The notes under the pieces were generated by a model that was not told where the DNA came from, ran no database searches, and saw only the letters and a program-made list of their open reading frames with translations. From an uncultured Collinsella sp. (GTDB taxonomy: Bacteria; Actinomycetota; Coriobacteriia; Coriobacteriales; Coriobacteriaceae): a stretch of DNA of 5,721 bases. The translations under genes were made by a program, and so were the position numbers. The stretch is taken from assembly GCA_902491895.1 (NCBI GenBank), contig CABUJH010000078.1, positions 1 through 5,721 of the forward strand, read 5' to 3'. Shown here piece by piece: positions 1-5,217 of the stretch (position 1 is its first letter; each line of letters begins with the position of its first letter).

Positions 1-76
1 GGTGCCCCCAGCGGGATTCGAACCCGCGATATCCACCTTGAAAGGGTGGCGTCCTTGGCCGCTAGACGATGGGGAC
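1..76 (-). tRNA. tRNA-Glu (anticodon TTC)
   Basis: Read on the minus strand this folds as a complete cloverleaf. The acceptor arm pairs GTCCCCA with TGGGGGC, with one G-T pair. The D arm contains CTAGCGG. The anticodon stem is CCACC/GGTGG around the 7-base loop CTTTCAA, giving anticodon TTC (plus-strand positions 40-42), which reads GAA/GAG. The T arm is GCGGG-TTCGAAT-CCCGC. The discriminator base is A (position 3) and is followed by CC at positions 2-1, so a genome-encoded CCA end would need one more A just outside the window. Its 3' flank and terminator are not visible. A good extended -10 lies 10 bases upstream of the 5' end. Confidence 0.97.
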
Positions 77-86
77 AGCGGGAAAG

Positions 87-95
87 AGTATAGCA
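87..95 (-). promoter_or_regulatory. Extended -10 promoter element for tRNA-Glu
   Basis: The minus strand reads TGCTATACT, that is a TGn extension directly followed by TATACT (five of six matches to TATAAT). Its end lies 10 bases before the first base of the mature tRNA, so transcription would begin within a few bases of the tRNA 5' end. No good -35 box is seen at 16-18 bases of spacing (the sequence there is TACGCG-like). This fits an extended -10 promoter that does not depend on a -35. Confidence 0.55.
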
Positions 96-132
96 GACTT
101 TTTTGCCGGCGCGTATATCGTTGACAAACTGG

Positions 133-150
133 AAAACCACCACACAGGAG
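133..150 (+). repeat. Half copy of the operon-end hairpin repeat
   Basis: Positions 133-150 match 331-348 at 16 of 18 bases; both begin AAAACCACCACA. The second copy is the left arm of the perfect hairpin at 335-367, whereas here the matching right arm (CCTTTGTGGTGG) is missing and the sequence continues TAGGCTTC. It is therefore an isolated arm, either a decayed or a truncated copy of the same repeat. No function can be assigned from the sequence. Confidence 0.5.
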
Positions 151-170
151 TAGGCTTCTATTCCGATTTT

Positions 171-330
171 CAAATATCTCAATCTGTAACATCTGGGCGG
201 GCAAATCGGCTCTATCTGTTACAGATCGAGACAGACGGCGGGCATCGGGACGAACATCTCATTCTGTAACAGTAAGACGATTTTTAACGGCCTAGATGTT
301 ACAGATCGAGACAAACAAACGTGGCAGATC
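171..330. repeat. Two diverged 80-bp tandem units with inverted TGTTACAGATCGAGACA motifs
   Basis: Positions 171-250 align without gaps to 251-330. Conservation is strong in two blocks per unit and weak in the spacer. Each unit holds a minus-oriented and a plus-oriented copy of one 17-base motif, separated by 25 bases: minus at 175-191 and 255-271, plus at 217-233 and 297-313. The two plus copies are identical over 17 bases (TGTTACAGATCGAGACA). The minus copies match them at 15 and 13 positions. Each unit can thus form an imperfect long-stem hairpin. In the first plus copy ATCTGT-T-ACAGAT (214-226) is itself a perfect palindrome. This fills most of the gene-free stretch between the tRNA and the operon end; no coding potential is seen. 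It could be a dispersed repeat, a set of operators or an RNA structure. Confidence 0.7.
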
Positions 331-334
331 AAAA

Positions 335-367
335 CCACCACAAAGGTGCCTGTCCCCTTTGTGGTGG
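335..367 (-). terminator. Perfect 12-bp hairpin at operon end, likely intrinsic terminator
   Basis: Left arm 335-346 (CCACCACAAAGG) and right arm 356-367 (CCTTTGTGGTGG) are perfectly complementary around a 9-base loop (347-355, TGCCTGTCC on the plus strand). For leftward transcripts the hairpin starts 7 bases after the stop codon of murT-gatD and is followed by TTTT and then GATC. That fits a terminator with a short U tract. On the plus strand it is followed by CGGGGCG, so it would not terminate rightward transcripts. The arm recurs at 133-150, and the loop resembles hairpin repeats I recall from coriobacterial genomes, so it may also be a dispersed repeat used as a terminator. Confidence 0.65.
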
Positions 368-374
368 CGGGGCG

Positions 375-2552
375 TTAGGGGAGGAGCTTCATCGCGGCGT
401 CGTGGGCGGCGTGCTCGTAAGCGTCGTCGAGGGGCTTGAGCGGCAGCAGAGCGGTGGCCTGTGCATCGCCACGGCGCTCGAGAGCGTGGGCGATGAGCCA
501 GTCAGCGAGCGCGGGGTTCTTGGGTAGTGCCGGTCCGTGTAGGTACGTGCCGATGACGCCCTTGTAGATGAGGCCTTCAAAGCCATCGTCGCCGTTGTTG
601 CCGGTACCCGTGACGACGGACGTTCCGAGCGGCGTGGCCTCCGCATCGAGCAGGGTGCGGCCGCCGTGATTCTCGAATCCCACAAAGGGCTCGGGTGCCA
701 GGTCGGTCTTGACGGCGACGTTGCCGATCAGGCGATCGGAGCCGCGCACGGTTTCGGCGGCAATGACGCCCAGGCCCTCGATGCGATTCTCGCCCATATA
801 GTACGAACGGCCGAGTAGCTGATAGCTGCCGCAGATAGCGAGCAGCGAGCCGCCATCCTCAACATAGGCTGCGACCTTGTCTTTTTGAGCGAGCAGCTCG
901 TGTGCCACAGCTAGCTGATCGCGGTCGGAGCCACCGCCCATCATGACGATGTCGGCGTCGGTGAGATCGAGCGTCTCGCCCATGCGGACCTCGTCCACGC
1001 GCGCGGGAATGCCGCGCCAAGCGCAGCGGCGCTCGAGGGCGATGACGTTGCCGCCGTCGCCATAGAGGTTGAGGGCATCGGGATACAGGTAAACGATGCG
1101 TAGCGGGCGCGAAAGCTCGACCGGCGCAATATCGGTGGGGACAACGCTGCCATCGGCGCGCGTTACGGCGTGGGAGGCGACCGAGCTCGCATCGGCGCTC
1201 TTAAGCTCGTTGAGCTCCTGGACCAGCGGCGGGAAGGCCGTGTAGTTGGCGACGGCGTAGAAAGTATCGCCAGCCTCCTCGTCCGCCACGGCGCCGATCG
1301 CTTGCTCGATATTCGAGATGATGGCGGCGTCGATGCCGGCGTACTTCAGACGTACCTGCATATCGTGTACACGCGTGCCGCCGGCAAAGGCGACAAGCCC
1401 TGGGGTATCGGCGATGCGCTCGAAGTCGACGTCGTAGATCCACGATACATCGTGGCCGTCGGCATCGTTGTCGTTGAGGAAGAAAGCGCAGAGTCTGCCG
1501 CCTGCAGTCTTGATGGACTGGATTTGTCGATCGAAGCCTACGGGATTCTTAGCCAGGTTGGCCTCGACGGTGCGGCCGGCGATATCCCAGCGCCCCATGC
1601 GTCCGCCGGCGGGCACATAGGCATCGAGCGTGGGCTGCAGGTGCGCCGTATCCACGCCCAACTCATGTGCGGCAAAGAATGCGGCGGCAACGTTGTAGAC
1701 CATGTACAGACCGTTGTAGCGCGTGGCGATGTGTACGGCAGCCGCGTTGGGCGCAGATCCAAAGACCAGGTCAAAATCGTAGCCGTCGCAGCCGAGCTCC
1801 ACGCCCGTCACGCGACGGACAAGCGCAGGGCGTGCCCAACCGCACGAGGGGCAATGGTAGGCGCCGAGCTGGCCGTATTGCACGTAGTCGTACTCCAACG
1901 GGGTGTTGCACTGCGAGCAAAAGCGCGAGTCGCTAATGCGGTCAGACTCGGTGTCGGTGGCGCCGTCGATGCCAAAGGCGATGCTTGCATTGGGAACGCG
2001 CACGGCGATCGCGGCACACAGCGGGTCGTCGGCGTTATAGATGAGCGTCGTTGTCGGTGAAAGCTCCAGCGCGTGGGCGATGACGTCCTGGGTGTGGTCG
2101 ATCTCGCCGTAGCGGTCCAGCTGGTCGCGGAACAGGTTGAGCAGCACAAAGTAGGTCGGCTTGAGCTTGGGCAGGACGCGCACCGTGTAGAGCTCGTCGC
2201 ACTCAAAGACGCCTACGCGCTTGCTGCTGGCGGTTCGCTTAAGGTTGCCGCGCGCCTCGAGCAACGCGCCCACCACGCCTGGCTCCATGTTGTTGCCGGC
2301 GCGGTTGCATACCACGGTGGCGCCGCTGGCGGCAACGGCATCGGCGATGAGATTGGAGGTGGTGGTCTTGCCGTTGGTGCCGGTGATCACCACGCTGCGG
2401 TCGACAAGGCCCGCGAGGTCGCTTAGCAGCTCGGGGTCGATCTTCATGGCGATGCGGCCGGGGAGTACGCCGCCCTGGCGCTTAAGGACGGAGCGCAGCC
2501 CCCAGCGGGCGATATCGCTCGAGGTGCAGGCGAGAGATGAGCGGAAGTTCAT
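375..2552 (-). CDS. murT-gatD: MurT-GatD fusion: lipid II isoglutaminyl synthase (glutamine-hydrolysing), 725 aa
   Basis: This cytoplasmic enzyme should convert the alpha-carboxyl of D-Glu2 in the lipid II stem peptide to the amide (D-isoglutamine), using ATP and glutamine (EC 6.3.5.13). Residues 1-450 are MurT: P-loop TGTNGKTTT (57-65), a Cys4 zinc ribbon inserted in the Mur-ligase central domain (C212, C215, C234, C237), and a C-terminal DUF1727 region with AKNPVGFD (334-341) and DGHDVSWIYDVDFE (365-378). The latter is probably where the MurT aspartate that completes the amidotransferase triad lies. Residues 484-725 are GatD: it opens LRIVYLYPDALNLYGDGGN, with nucleophile C574 in AICGSYQLLG and H672 in TYLHGP. 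A linker of about 33 residues (451-483) joins them. In Staphylococcus and Streptococcus these are two separate proteins of roughly 440 and 250 residues. The start is supported by alignment of the N-terminus (LPGRIAMKIDPELL) with known MurT; its ribosome site (AGGA, 8 bases before ATG) is weak. It is last in the operon, 45 nt after the preceding gene. Confidence 0.93.
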   Translation of the reverse strand: MNFRSSLACTSSDIARWGLRSVLKRQGGVLPGRIAMKIDPELLSDLAGLVDRSVVITGTNGKTTTSNLIADAVAASGATVVCNRAGNNMEPGVVGALLEARGNLKRTASSKRVGVFECDELYTVRVLPKLKPTYFVLLNLFRDQLDRYGEIDHTQDVIAHALELSPTTTLIYNADDPLCAAIAVRVPNASIAFGIDGATDTESDRISDSRFCSQCNTPLEYDYVQYGQLGAYHCPSCGWARPALVRRVTGVELGCDGYDFDLVFGSAPNAAAVHIATRYNGLYMVYNVAAAFFAAHELGVDTAHLQPTLDAYVPAGGRMGRWDIAGRTVEANLAKNPVGFDRQIQSIKTAGGRLCAFFLNDNDADGHDVSWIYDVDFERIADTPGLVAFAGGTRVHDMQVRLKYAGIDAAIISNIEQAIGAVADEEAGDTFYAVANYTAFPPLVQELNELKSADASSVASHAVTRADGSVVPTDIAPVELSRPLRIVYLYPDALNLYGDGGNVIALERRCAWRGIPARVDEVRMGETLDLTDADIVMMGGGSDRDQLAVAHELLAQKDKVAAYVEDGGSLLAICGSYQLLGRSYYMGENRIEGLGVIAAETVRGSDRLIGNVAVKTDLAPEPFVGFENHGGRTLLDAEATPLGTSVVTGTGNNGDDGFEGLIYKGVIGTYLHGPALPKNPALADWLIAHALERRGDAQATALLPLKPLDDAYEHAAHDAAMKLLP

Positions 2553-2597
2553 GAAGCCGTTCCTAACGTGAATGACATGGTCGTGACGTTTGTGCCG

Positions 2598-3641
2598 TTA
2601 AAAGCCGTAGCGGCGCGCAAATTCCTGGGCAAGCTGCGATACGTCTTCGCAAGCGCTGGCCCAGGGGGCAAAGTCGGGAGTATCCGAGATGATGCCGTCG
2701 GCCTCCCAAACTGCCTGATGCGAAAGGTCCCAGGGGTCGTGCGGTTCGGGCCGGCAGGGAAGGTACGGCGTCTGATACATGGGGTTCAGCAAAAAGAACG
2801 CGCCGCCCTCGCAGCGGTTGGCAAACTCACGCAGCGCGCGTGTCGCCGGGCGCATCTTGTTCGTTTTGAACAGCAAGATCGTGCGGGCGAGCAGGTACCA
2901 AGGGGAGTTCTCGAGGGTATCGGCCCCCATCTGCTCCTCGAGCTGGTGGGCCAGGGCAAAAAAGCCGTCCTCGTCTTCTAGGCGAGCGAGGGCGAGTAGC
3001 ACGGTGCCTGCAGCTCGGGTGGGATAGCCTTCCGCCTTAAGGACGCGGCGGGCGTAGTTGGCAGCAGCACGGTAGCGAGCGCTCGCCATGCACAGCTGCG
3101 AGATGGCCTCGAGCGTATGGAGCCACCCGATAAGAGCCGGCTCGCTTACGGTGAGACCGGCTGCCGTCACGCCGTCCGTCAAAACCTTGTTGGCCCAGTA
3201 GTGCGGGGCTTCCATATCAAATCCGGGCACGCTCTGTTGCAGGTAGTCGGCCGTGGTCGACTCGAGCTTCATCAAGTCGCCTAGACAGGCATCGACGGGC
3301 GTGTCCGCCAGGATGATGGCGAGCAACTGGGCATCGAGGACATACGCATCGACGCGAACAATCTTGAGCAGCTCGTCGCGCATGTCGTCGAACAGGCGGT
3401 TGCGCGTCTGCTCAAACTCCTCGTCGCTGCCCATGTCTTCGATGCGATGGAGCTCGTCGAGCAGGTGGCGGTGGACGCCGGCATAGGACAGCAGCGCCTG
3501 GGCATGCTCGGTCTGCGCATACTTATGAGGGTTGACGCTCACGTCGTTATGGACAAGCTCGCGTGCTGCATCGGTGAGTTCGGGGTGCGACGCAACGTAG
3601 GCGCGCTCCAGGTAGGCGGGGATGTAGACGCTCGGATCCAT
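2598..3641 (-). CDS. Helical-repeat (TPR-like) protein, paralogue of the upstream gene, unknown function
   Basis: A 347-residue soluble protein with no signal peptide, membrane segment or recognisable catalytic motif. It is rich in Leu, Ala and Arg with regular amphipathic helices, especially residues 166-286: ARYRAAANYARRVL (188-201), LLALARLED (215-223), then WYLLARTILLFKTNKMRPATRALREFANRC (248-277). This looks like TPR or related helical-hairpin repeats. Residues 95-134 and 167-328 align collinearly with residues 92-131 and 153-328 of the upstream gene, so the two are tandem paralogues. The C-terminal part (helix pair, then a Pro/Tyr-rich loop, then an Asp/Glu-Ala helix ending FAPWA at 324-328) recalls the helical region found in ST7-like or SEC-C-associated proteins; that is recollection, not a search. 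The start codon overlaps the previous stop as TAATG, with GGGAGGAG 7 bases upstream, implying translational coupling. A role as scaffold or regulator is only inference. Confidence 0.8.
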   Translation of the reverse strand: MDPSVYIPAYLERAYVASHPELTDAARELVHNDVSVNPHKYAQTEHAQALLSYAGVHRHLLDELHRIEDMGSDEEFEQTRNRLFDDMRDELLKIVRVDAYVLDAQLLAIILADTPVDACLGDLMKLESTTADYLQQSVPGFDMEAPHYWANKVLTDGVTAAGLTVSEPALIGWLHTLEAISQLCMASARYRAAANYARRVLKAEGYPTRAAGTVLLALARLEDEDGFFALAHQLEEQMGADTLENSPWYLLARTILLFKTNKMRPATRALREFANRCEGGAFFLLNPMYQTPYLPCRPEPHDPWDLSHQAVWEADGIISDTPDFAPWASACEDVSQLAQEFARRYGF

Positions 3642-3656
3642 TAGAGGTCTCCTCCC
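3639..3656 (-). promoter_or_regulatory. Overlapping stop/start TAATG with embedded Shine-Dalgarno
   Basis: On the minus strand the last codons of the first operon gene encode both its C-terminus (GGDL-stop) and the ribosome binding site GGGAGGAG (3649-3656) of the next gene. TAA (3643-3641) and ATG (3641-3639) share one base. This arrangement usually gives translational coupling and near-equal production of the two proteins, which fits two paralogues acting together. Confidence 0.75.
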
Positions 3657-4717
3657 TTAAACGGCAAGCCCTGCTCGGCCGCCCGCAGGATGCGCTCGTC
3701 GATCTGGGAACGCACGATATCGTTGGTGGCGACCCAGGCGGCAAAGCTGGCATTGTCGGGGGCGCCCAGGCCCTCCTGCAGTACCGGCGTCGCCTCGGAC
3801 AGCGCAAGGACAAGCTCGTCGGTGGAGCCCACACCCACGTTGACGCGGGCATAGACGCCATCGGGAAACTCGGTTTGGAAATAGAGCGCCTCGGCTGCGT
3901 GTGGGCACGAGCGTGCAAGGATGCGCAAGTAGTGCTCGGCACCCTCGTAGTCCAGCTCGCGCCAGGCAGCGCTCATCAGCGCGATGAGCGTCCATGGGTC
4001 CAAGTCGCGCTCCGCGTCCTTGGGACGACGGCGTAGCGGCGTGTTGGCGAGATAGGGGACGGAGTGGGCAGAGCGAAAGCGCTTGAGCTCCTCGGCGGGG
4101 TATTCGAGCTTAGCCATGGCGAGCATTGCGGTGTGGCGGACGCCGGCCGGATCGTTGGGGGCAAAGTCGAGGCTGCAGTTTGCGGCTTTGAGCGACATGC
4201 GATAGCGGCCGCTAATGAGGGCGCGCGACGCAAGGGCGGCAAGCCAGCGCAGGTAGGGGCGGCGCATAAGGTCGCCTGCGGCCTCACGCTCGTAGGGGTC
4301 CTGCGCCGAGGCGATCTTGAGTGCCAGGTCGTGCTCGACTTCATCGCGCTTGGATACCAAGTACTGTACGTACTCCTCGTTGGAGTTGGCGGTGAGGGCG
4401 GTCAGCATGCGCTGGGCATCCCAGTTGGTGGGGTCGAGTGCGGCTGCCTCGCGAAGCATGTTCTCGGCAGCGGCCTCTTCTTGCTCTGCCTGGGTATCGT
4501 CAGGGATAAAGGGAATGCGGTAGTCGACAGCCTCGACCACCTTGGCAATGAGGTGCCCGGCGCGGTCGCGGTCGTGCACGATGAGCGGCGCGGGGTTGCG
4601 GGTGAATTGTTCCATCAGACGCTCTACGGCGGCACCGTCGGTGAGCGGGATATTGTCGCGGCGCAAGGCCTCAAGAACGAGGCGATGGCAATCCTCTTGA
4701 ATGGGATCGAATGCCAT
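3641..4717 (-). CDS. Helical-repeat (TPR-like) protein, first gene of the murT-gatD operon, unknown function
   Basis: A 358-residue soluble protein without signal peptide, membrane helix or visible active site. Residues 83-107 (AAENMLREAAALDPTNWDAQRML) read like a TPR helix pair. Residues 153-205 (RWLAALASRALISGRYRMSL..., then NDPAGVRHTAMLAMAKLE) and 241-270 (PWTLIALMSAAWRELDYEGAEHYLRILARS) form further helical hairpins. These are followed by a segment like that in ST7/SEC-C-associated helical proteins, ending SFAAWVATN (324-332). It is a paralogue of the next gene. I place the start at 4717 (MAFDPIQEDC) because AAAGGAGG lies 4 bases upstream; the longer frame from 4747 would put that ribosome site inside the coding sequence and lacks its own. 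The stop overlaps the next start (TAATG). A basic patch, LRRRPKDAERD (228-238), is of unknown meaning. No function is assigned. Confidence 0.8.
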   Translation of the reverse strand: MAFDPIQEDCHRLVLEALRRDNIPLTDGAAVERLMEQFTRNPAPLIVHDRDRAGHLIAKVVEAVDYRIPFIPDDTQAEQEEAAAENMLREAAALDPTNWDAQRMLTALTANSNEEYVQYLVSKRDEVEHDLALKIASAQDPYEREAAGDLMRRPYLRWLAALASRALISGRYRMSLKAANCSLDFAPNDPAGVRHTAMLAMAKLEYPAEELKRFRSAHSVPYLANTPLRRRPKDAERDLDPWTLIALMSAAWRELDYEGAEHYLRILARSCPHAAEALYFQTEFPDGVYARVNVGVGSTDELVLALSEATPVLQEGLGAPDNASFAAWVATNDIVRSQIDERILRAAEQGLPFKGGDL

Positions 4718-4754
4718 GGGGCCTCCTTTGCTGCGGTTAGGGTTCAAATGTCTC

Positions 4755-4760
4755 TATATA
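4755..4760 (-). promoter_or_regulatory. Candidate -10 of the TPR-TPR-murT/gatD operon
   Basis: The minus strand reads CCTTATATAGAGAC, with TATATA at 4760-4755. It lies about 38 bases upstream of the chosen start of the first gene, which leaves a short leader containing AAAGGAGG. At 17 bases of spacing the -35 position reads CACATG, a poor match to TTGACA, so the assignment rests on the AT-rich -10 and its position only. Confidence 0.35.
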
Positions 4761-4782
4761 AGGTTCTAGTTTACCCGCATGT

Positions 4783-4936
4783 GGCACACCGGGGGTGCCG
4801 CACTTGGACATGCACCTTTGCACCACGAAGACGGATGTCGCACAAATGTCGGCACCTTGGACGACTGAGTGGTATCACGGTGCCGCAAACGGTCGATTTT
4901 TGGCGGCGAACGGGGCGCATTTTGGAGGGGCACCGT
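4783..4936. repeat. Cluster of GGTGCC / GGCACC inverted motifs
   Basis: GGTGCCGCA occurs in plus orientation at 4794-4802 and 4879-4887. GGCACC occurs at 4851-4856 and GGCACCGT at 4929-4936. ACGGTGCC (4877-4884) and GGCACCGT (4929-4936) are a perfect 8-bp inverted pair around 44 bases. A short GGCAC/GTGCC hairpin sits at 4783-4799. Between them ATGTCG repeats at 4835 and 4846, 11 bases apart. These short motifs could be binding sites or remains of a repeat element; chance in GC-rich DNA is also possible. Confidence 0.35.
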
Positions 4937-4966
4937 CCTGCCCGGGATATGTGGTCAACCTTGATA

Positions 4967-5031
4967 AAACGTTTGCCCAGCTTGGGAGTATGAATGCCCC
5001 ACAAGGGTCTTCAGGGATAGAAAAAACGTTT
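4967..5031. promoter_or_regulatory. Two AAACGTTT palindromes, possible LacI-family-type operators
   Basis: The perfect palindrome AAACGTTT occurs at 4967-4974 (context GATAAAACGTTTGCCC) and 5024-5031 (context GAAAAAACGTTTCATC), with centres 57 bases apart. A central CG flanked by A/T arms is typical of LacI/PurR-family operators (for example the E. coli PurR box core AAACGTTT). Both sites lie upstream of the alcohol dehydrogenase and downstream-facing of no other gene. No regulator gene is in the window, so this is a suggestion based on sequence form only. Confidence 0.3.
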
Positions 5032-5074
5032 CATCATTGTCGGCTTTAGGTGAATAACTGACCAACTAGAACGG

Positions 5075-5080
5075 TAGAAT
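5075..5080 (+). promoter_or_regulatory. Candidate -10 of the alcohol dehydrogenase gene
   Basis: TAGAAT matches TATAAT at five of six positions and is followed by AATG. It would give a leader of about 130 bases containing the hairpin at 5151-5177. No acceptable -35 is found at 16-18 bases of spacing, so confidence is low; an overlapping AATAAT at 5078-5083 is equally possible. Confidence 0.25.
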
Positions 5081-5150
5081 AATGTTTGTCTGAGCGTTGA
5101 GACGTTTAGACATCGCGCATTGTCATCGCCGGCAACGCGCAAAACGGTCC

Positions 5151-5177
5151 TAACGGAGCCAATTGGGTGCTCCGTTA
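5151..5177 (+). other. Leader hairpin upstream of the alcohol dehydrogenase
   Basis: TAACGGAGC (5151-5159) and GCTCCGTTA (5169-5177) form a perfect 9-bp stem around a 9-base loop (CAATTGGGT). It ends 40 bases before the start codon and is not followed by a T run, so it is not a plain terminator. A second, weaker stem (CAAGTC at 5184-5189 with GGCTTG at 5197-5202, one G-U pair) lies between it and the ribosome binding site. The pair could stabilise the mRNA or control translation, or the first could be a DNA operator. I do not recognise a known riboswitch. Confidence 0.45.
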
Positions 5178-5217
5178 TATACGCAAGTCTAAGAGGGGCT
5201 TGTTTAGGAGGCACAGT

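Larger units (their letters stand above)
4718..5217. other. Divergent intergenic region, about 500 bp, no convincing gene
   Basis: This stretch separates the minus-strand operon from the plus-strand alcohol dehydrogenase. Short open frames inside it (for example 4795-5049 plus and 4771-5004 minus) start at GTG or TTG without ribosome binding sites and resemble nothing I know. What can be seen is a candidate -10 for the operon near 4755-4760, a cluster of GGTGCC/GGCACC motifs between 4783 and 4936, two AAACGTTT palindromes, a candidate -10 (TAGAAT) at 5075-5080 facing the dehydrogenase, and two hairpins in its leader. It is long for a shared promoter region, so a small RNA or decayed element cannot be excluded. 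Confidence 0.6.

Noticed and set aside
121..126. TTGACA as a -35 box on the plus strand.
   Set aside because: No -10-like sequence lies 16-18 bases downstream and there is no plus-strand gene to serve before 5218.
171..330. A CRISPR array formed by the repeated 17-base motif.
   Set aside because: The motif copies alternate in orientation and the units are diverged; there are only four copies and no uniform direct repeat with unique spacers.
1170..2060. A 296-codon plus-strand open frame.
   Set aside because: It is antisense to the clearly recognisable MurT domain and is a codon-bias shadow.
2549..2578. A nine-codon frame (MSFTLGTAS, minus strand) whose stop overlaps the murT-gatD start as ATGA.
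   Set aside because: It has no ribosome binding site and is too short to distinguish from chance; the coupling geometry alone is not enough to call a leader peptide.
4064..4993. A 309-codon plus-strand open frame.
   Set aside because: It lies largely antisense to the first helical-repeat gene, where GC-rich codon bias keeps the opposite frame open, and its protein sequence resembles no family.
4795..5049. Small intergenic open frames on the plus strand (84 codons) and minus strand (4771-5004, 77 codons).
   Set aside because: They begin at GTG and TTG, lack ribosome binding sites and overlap the motif-rich intergenic DNA; no family resemblance is seen.
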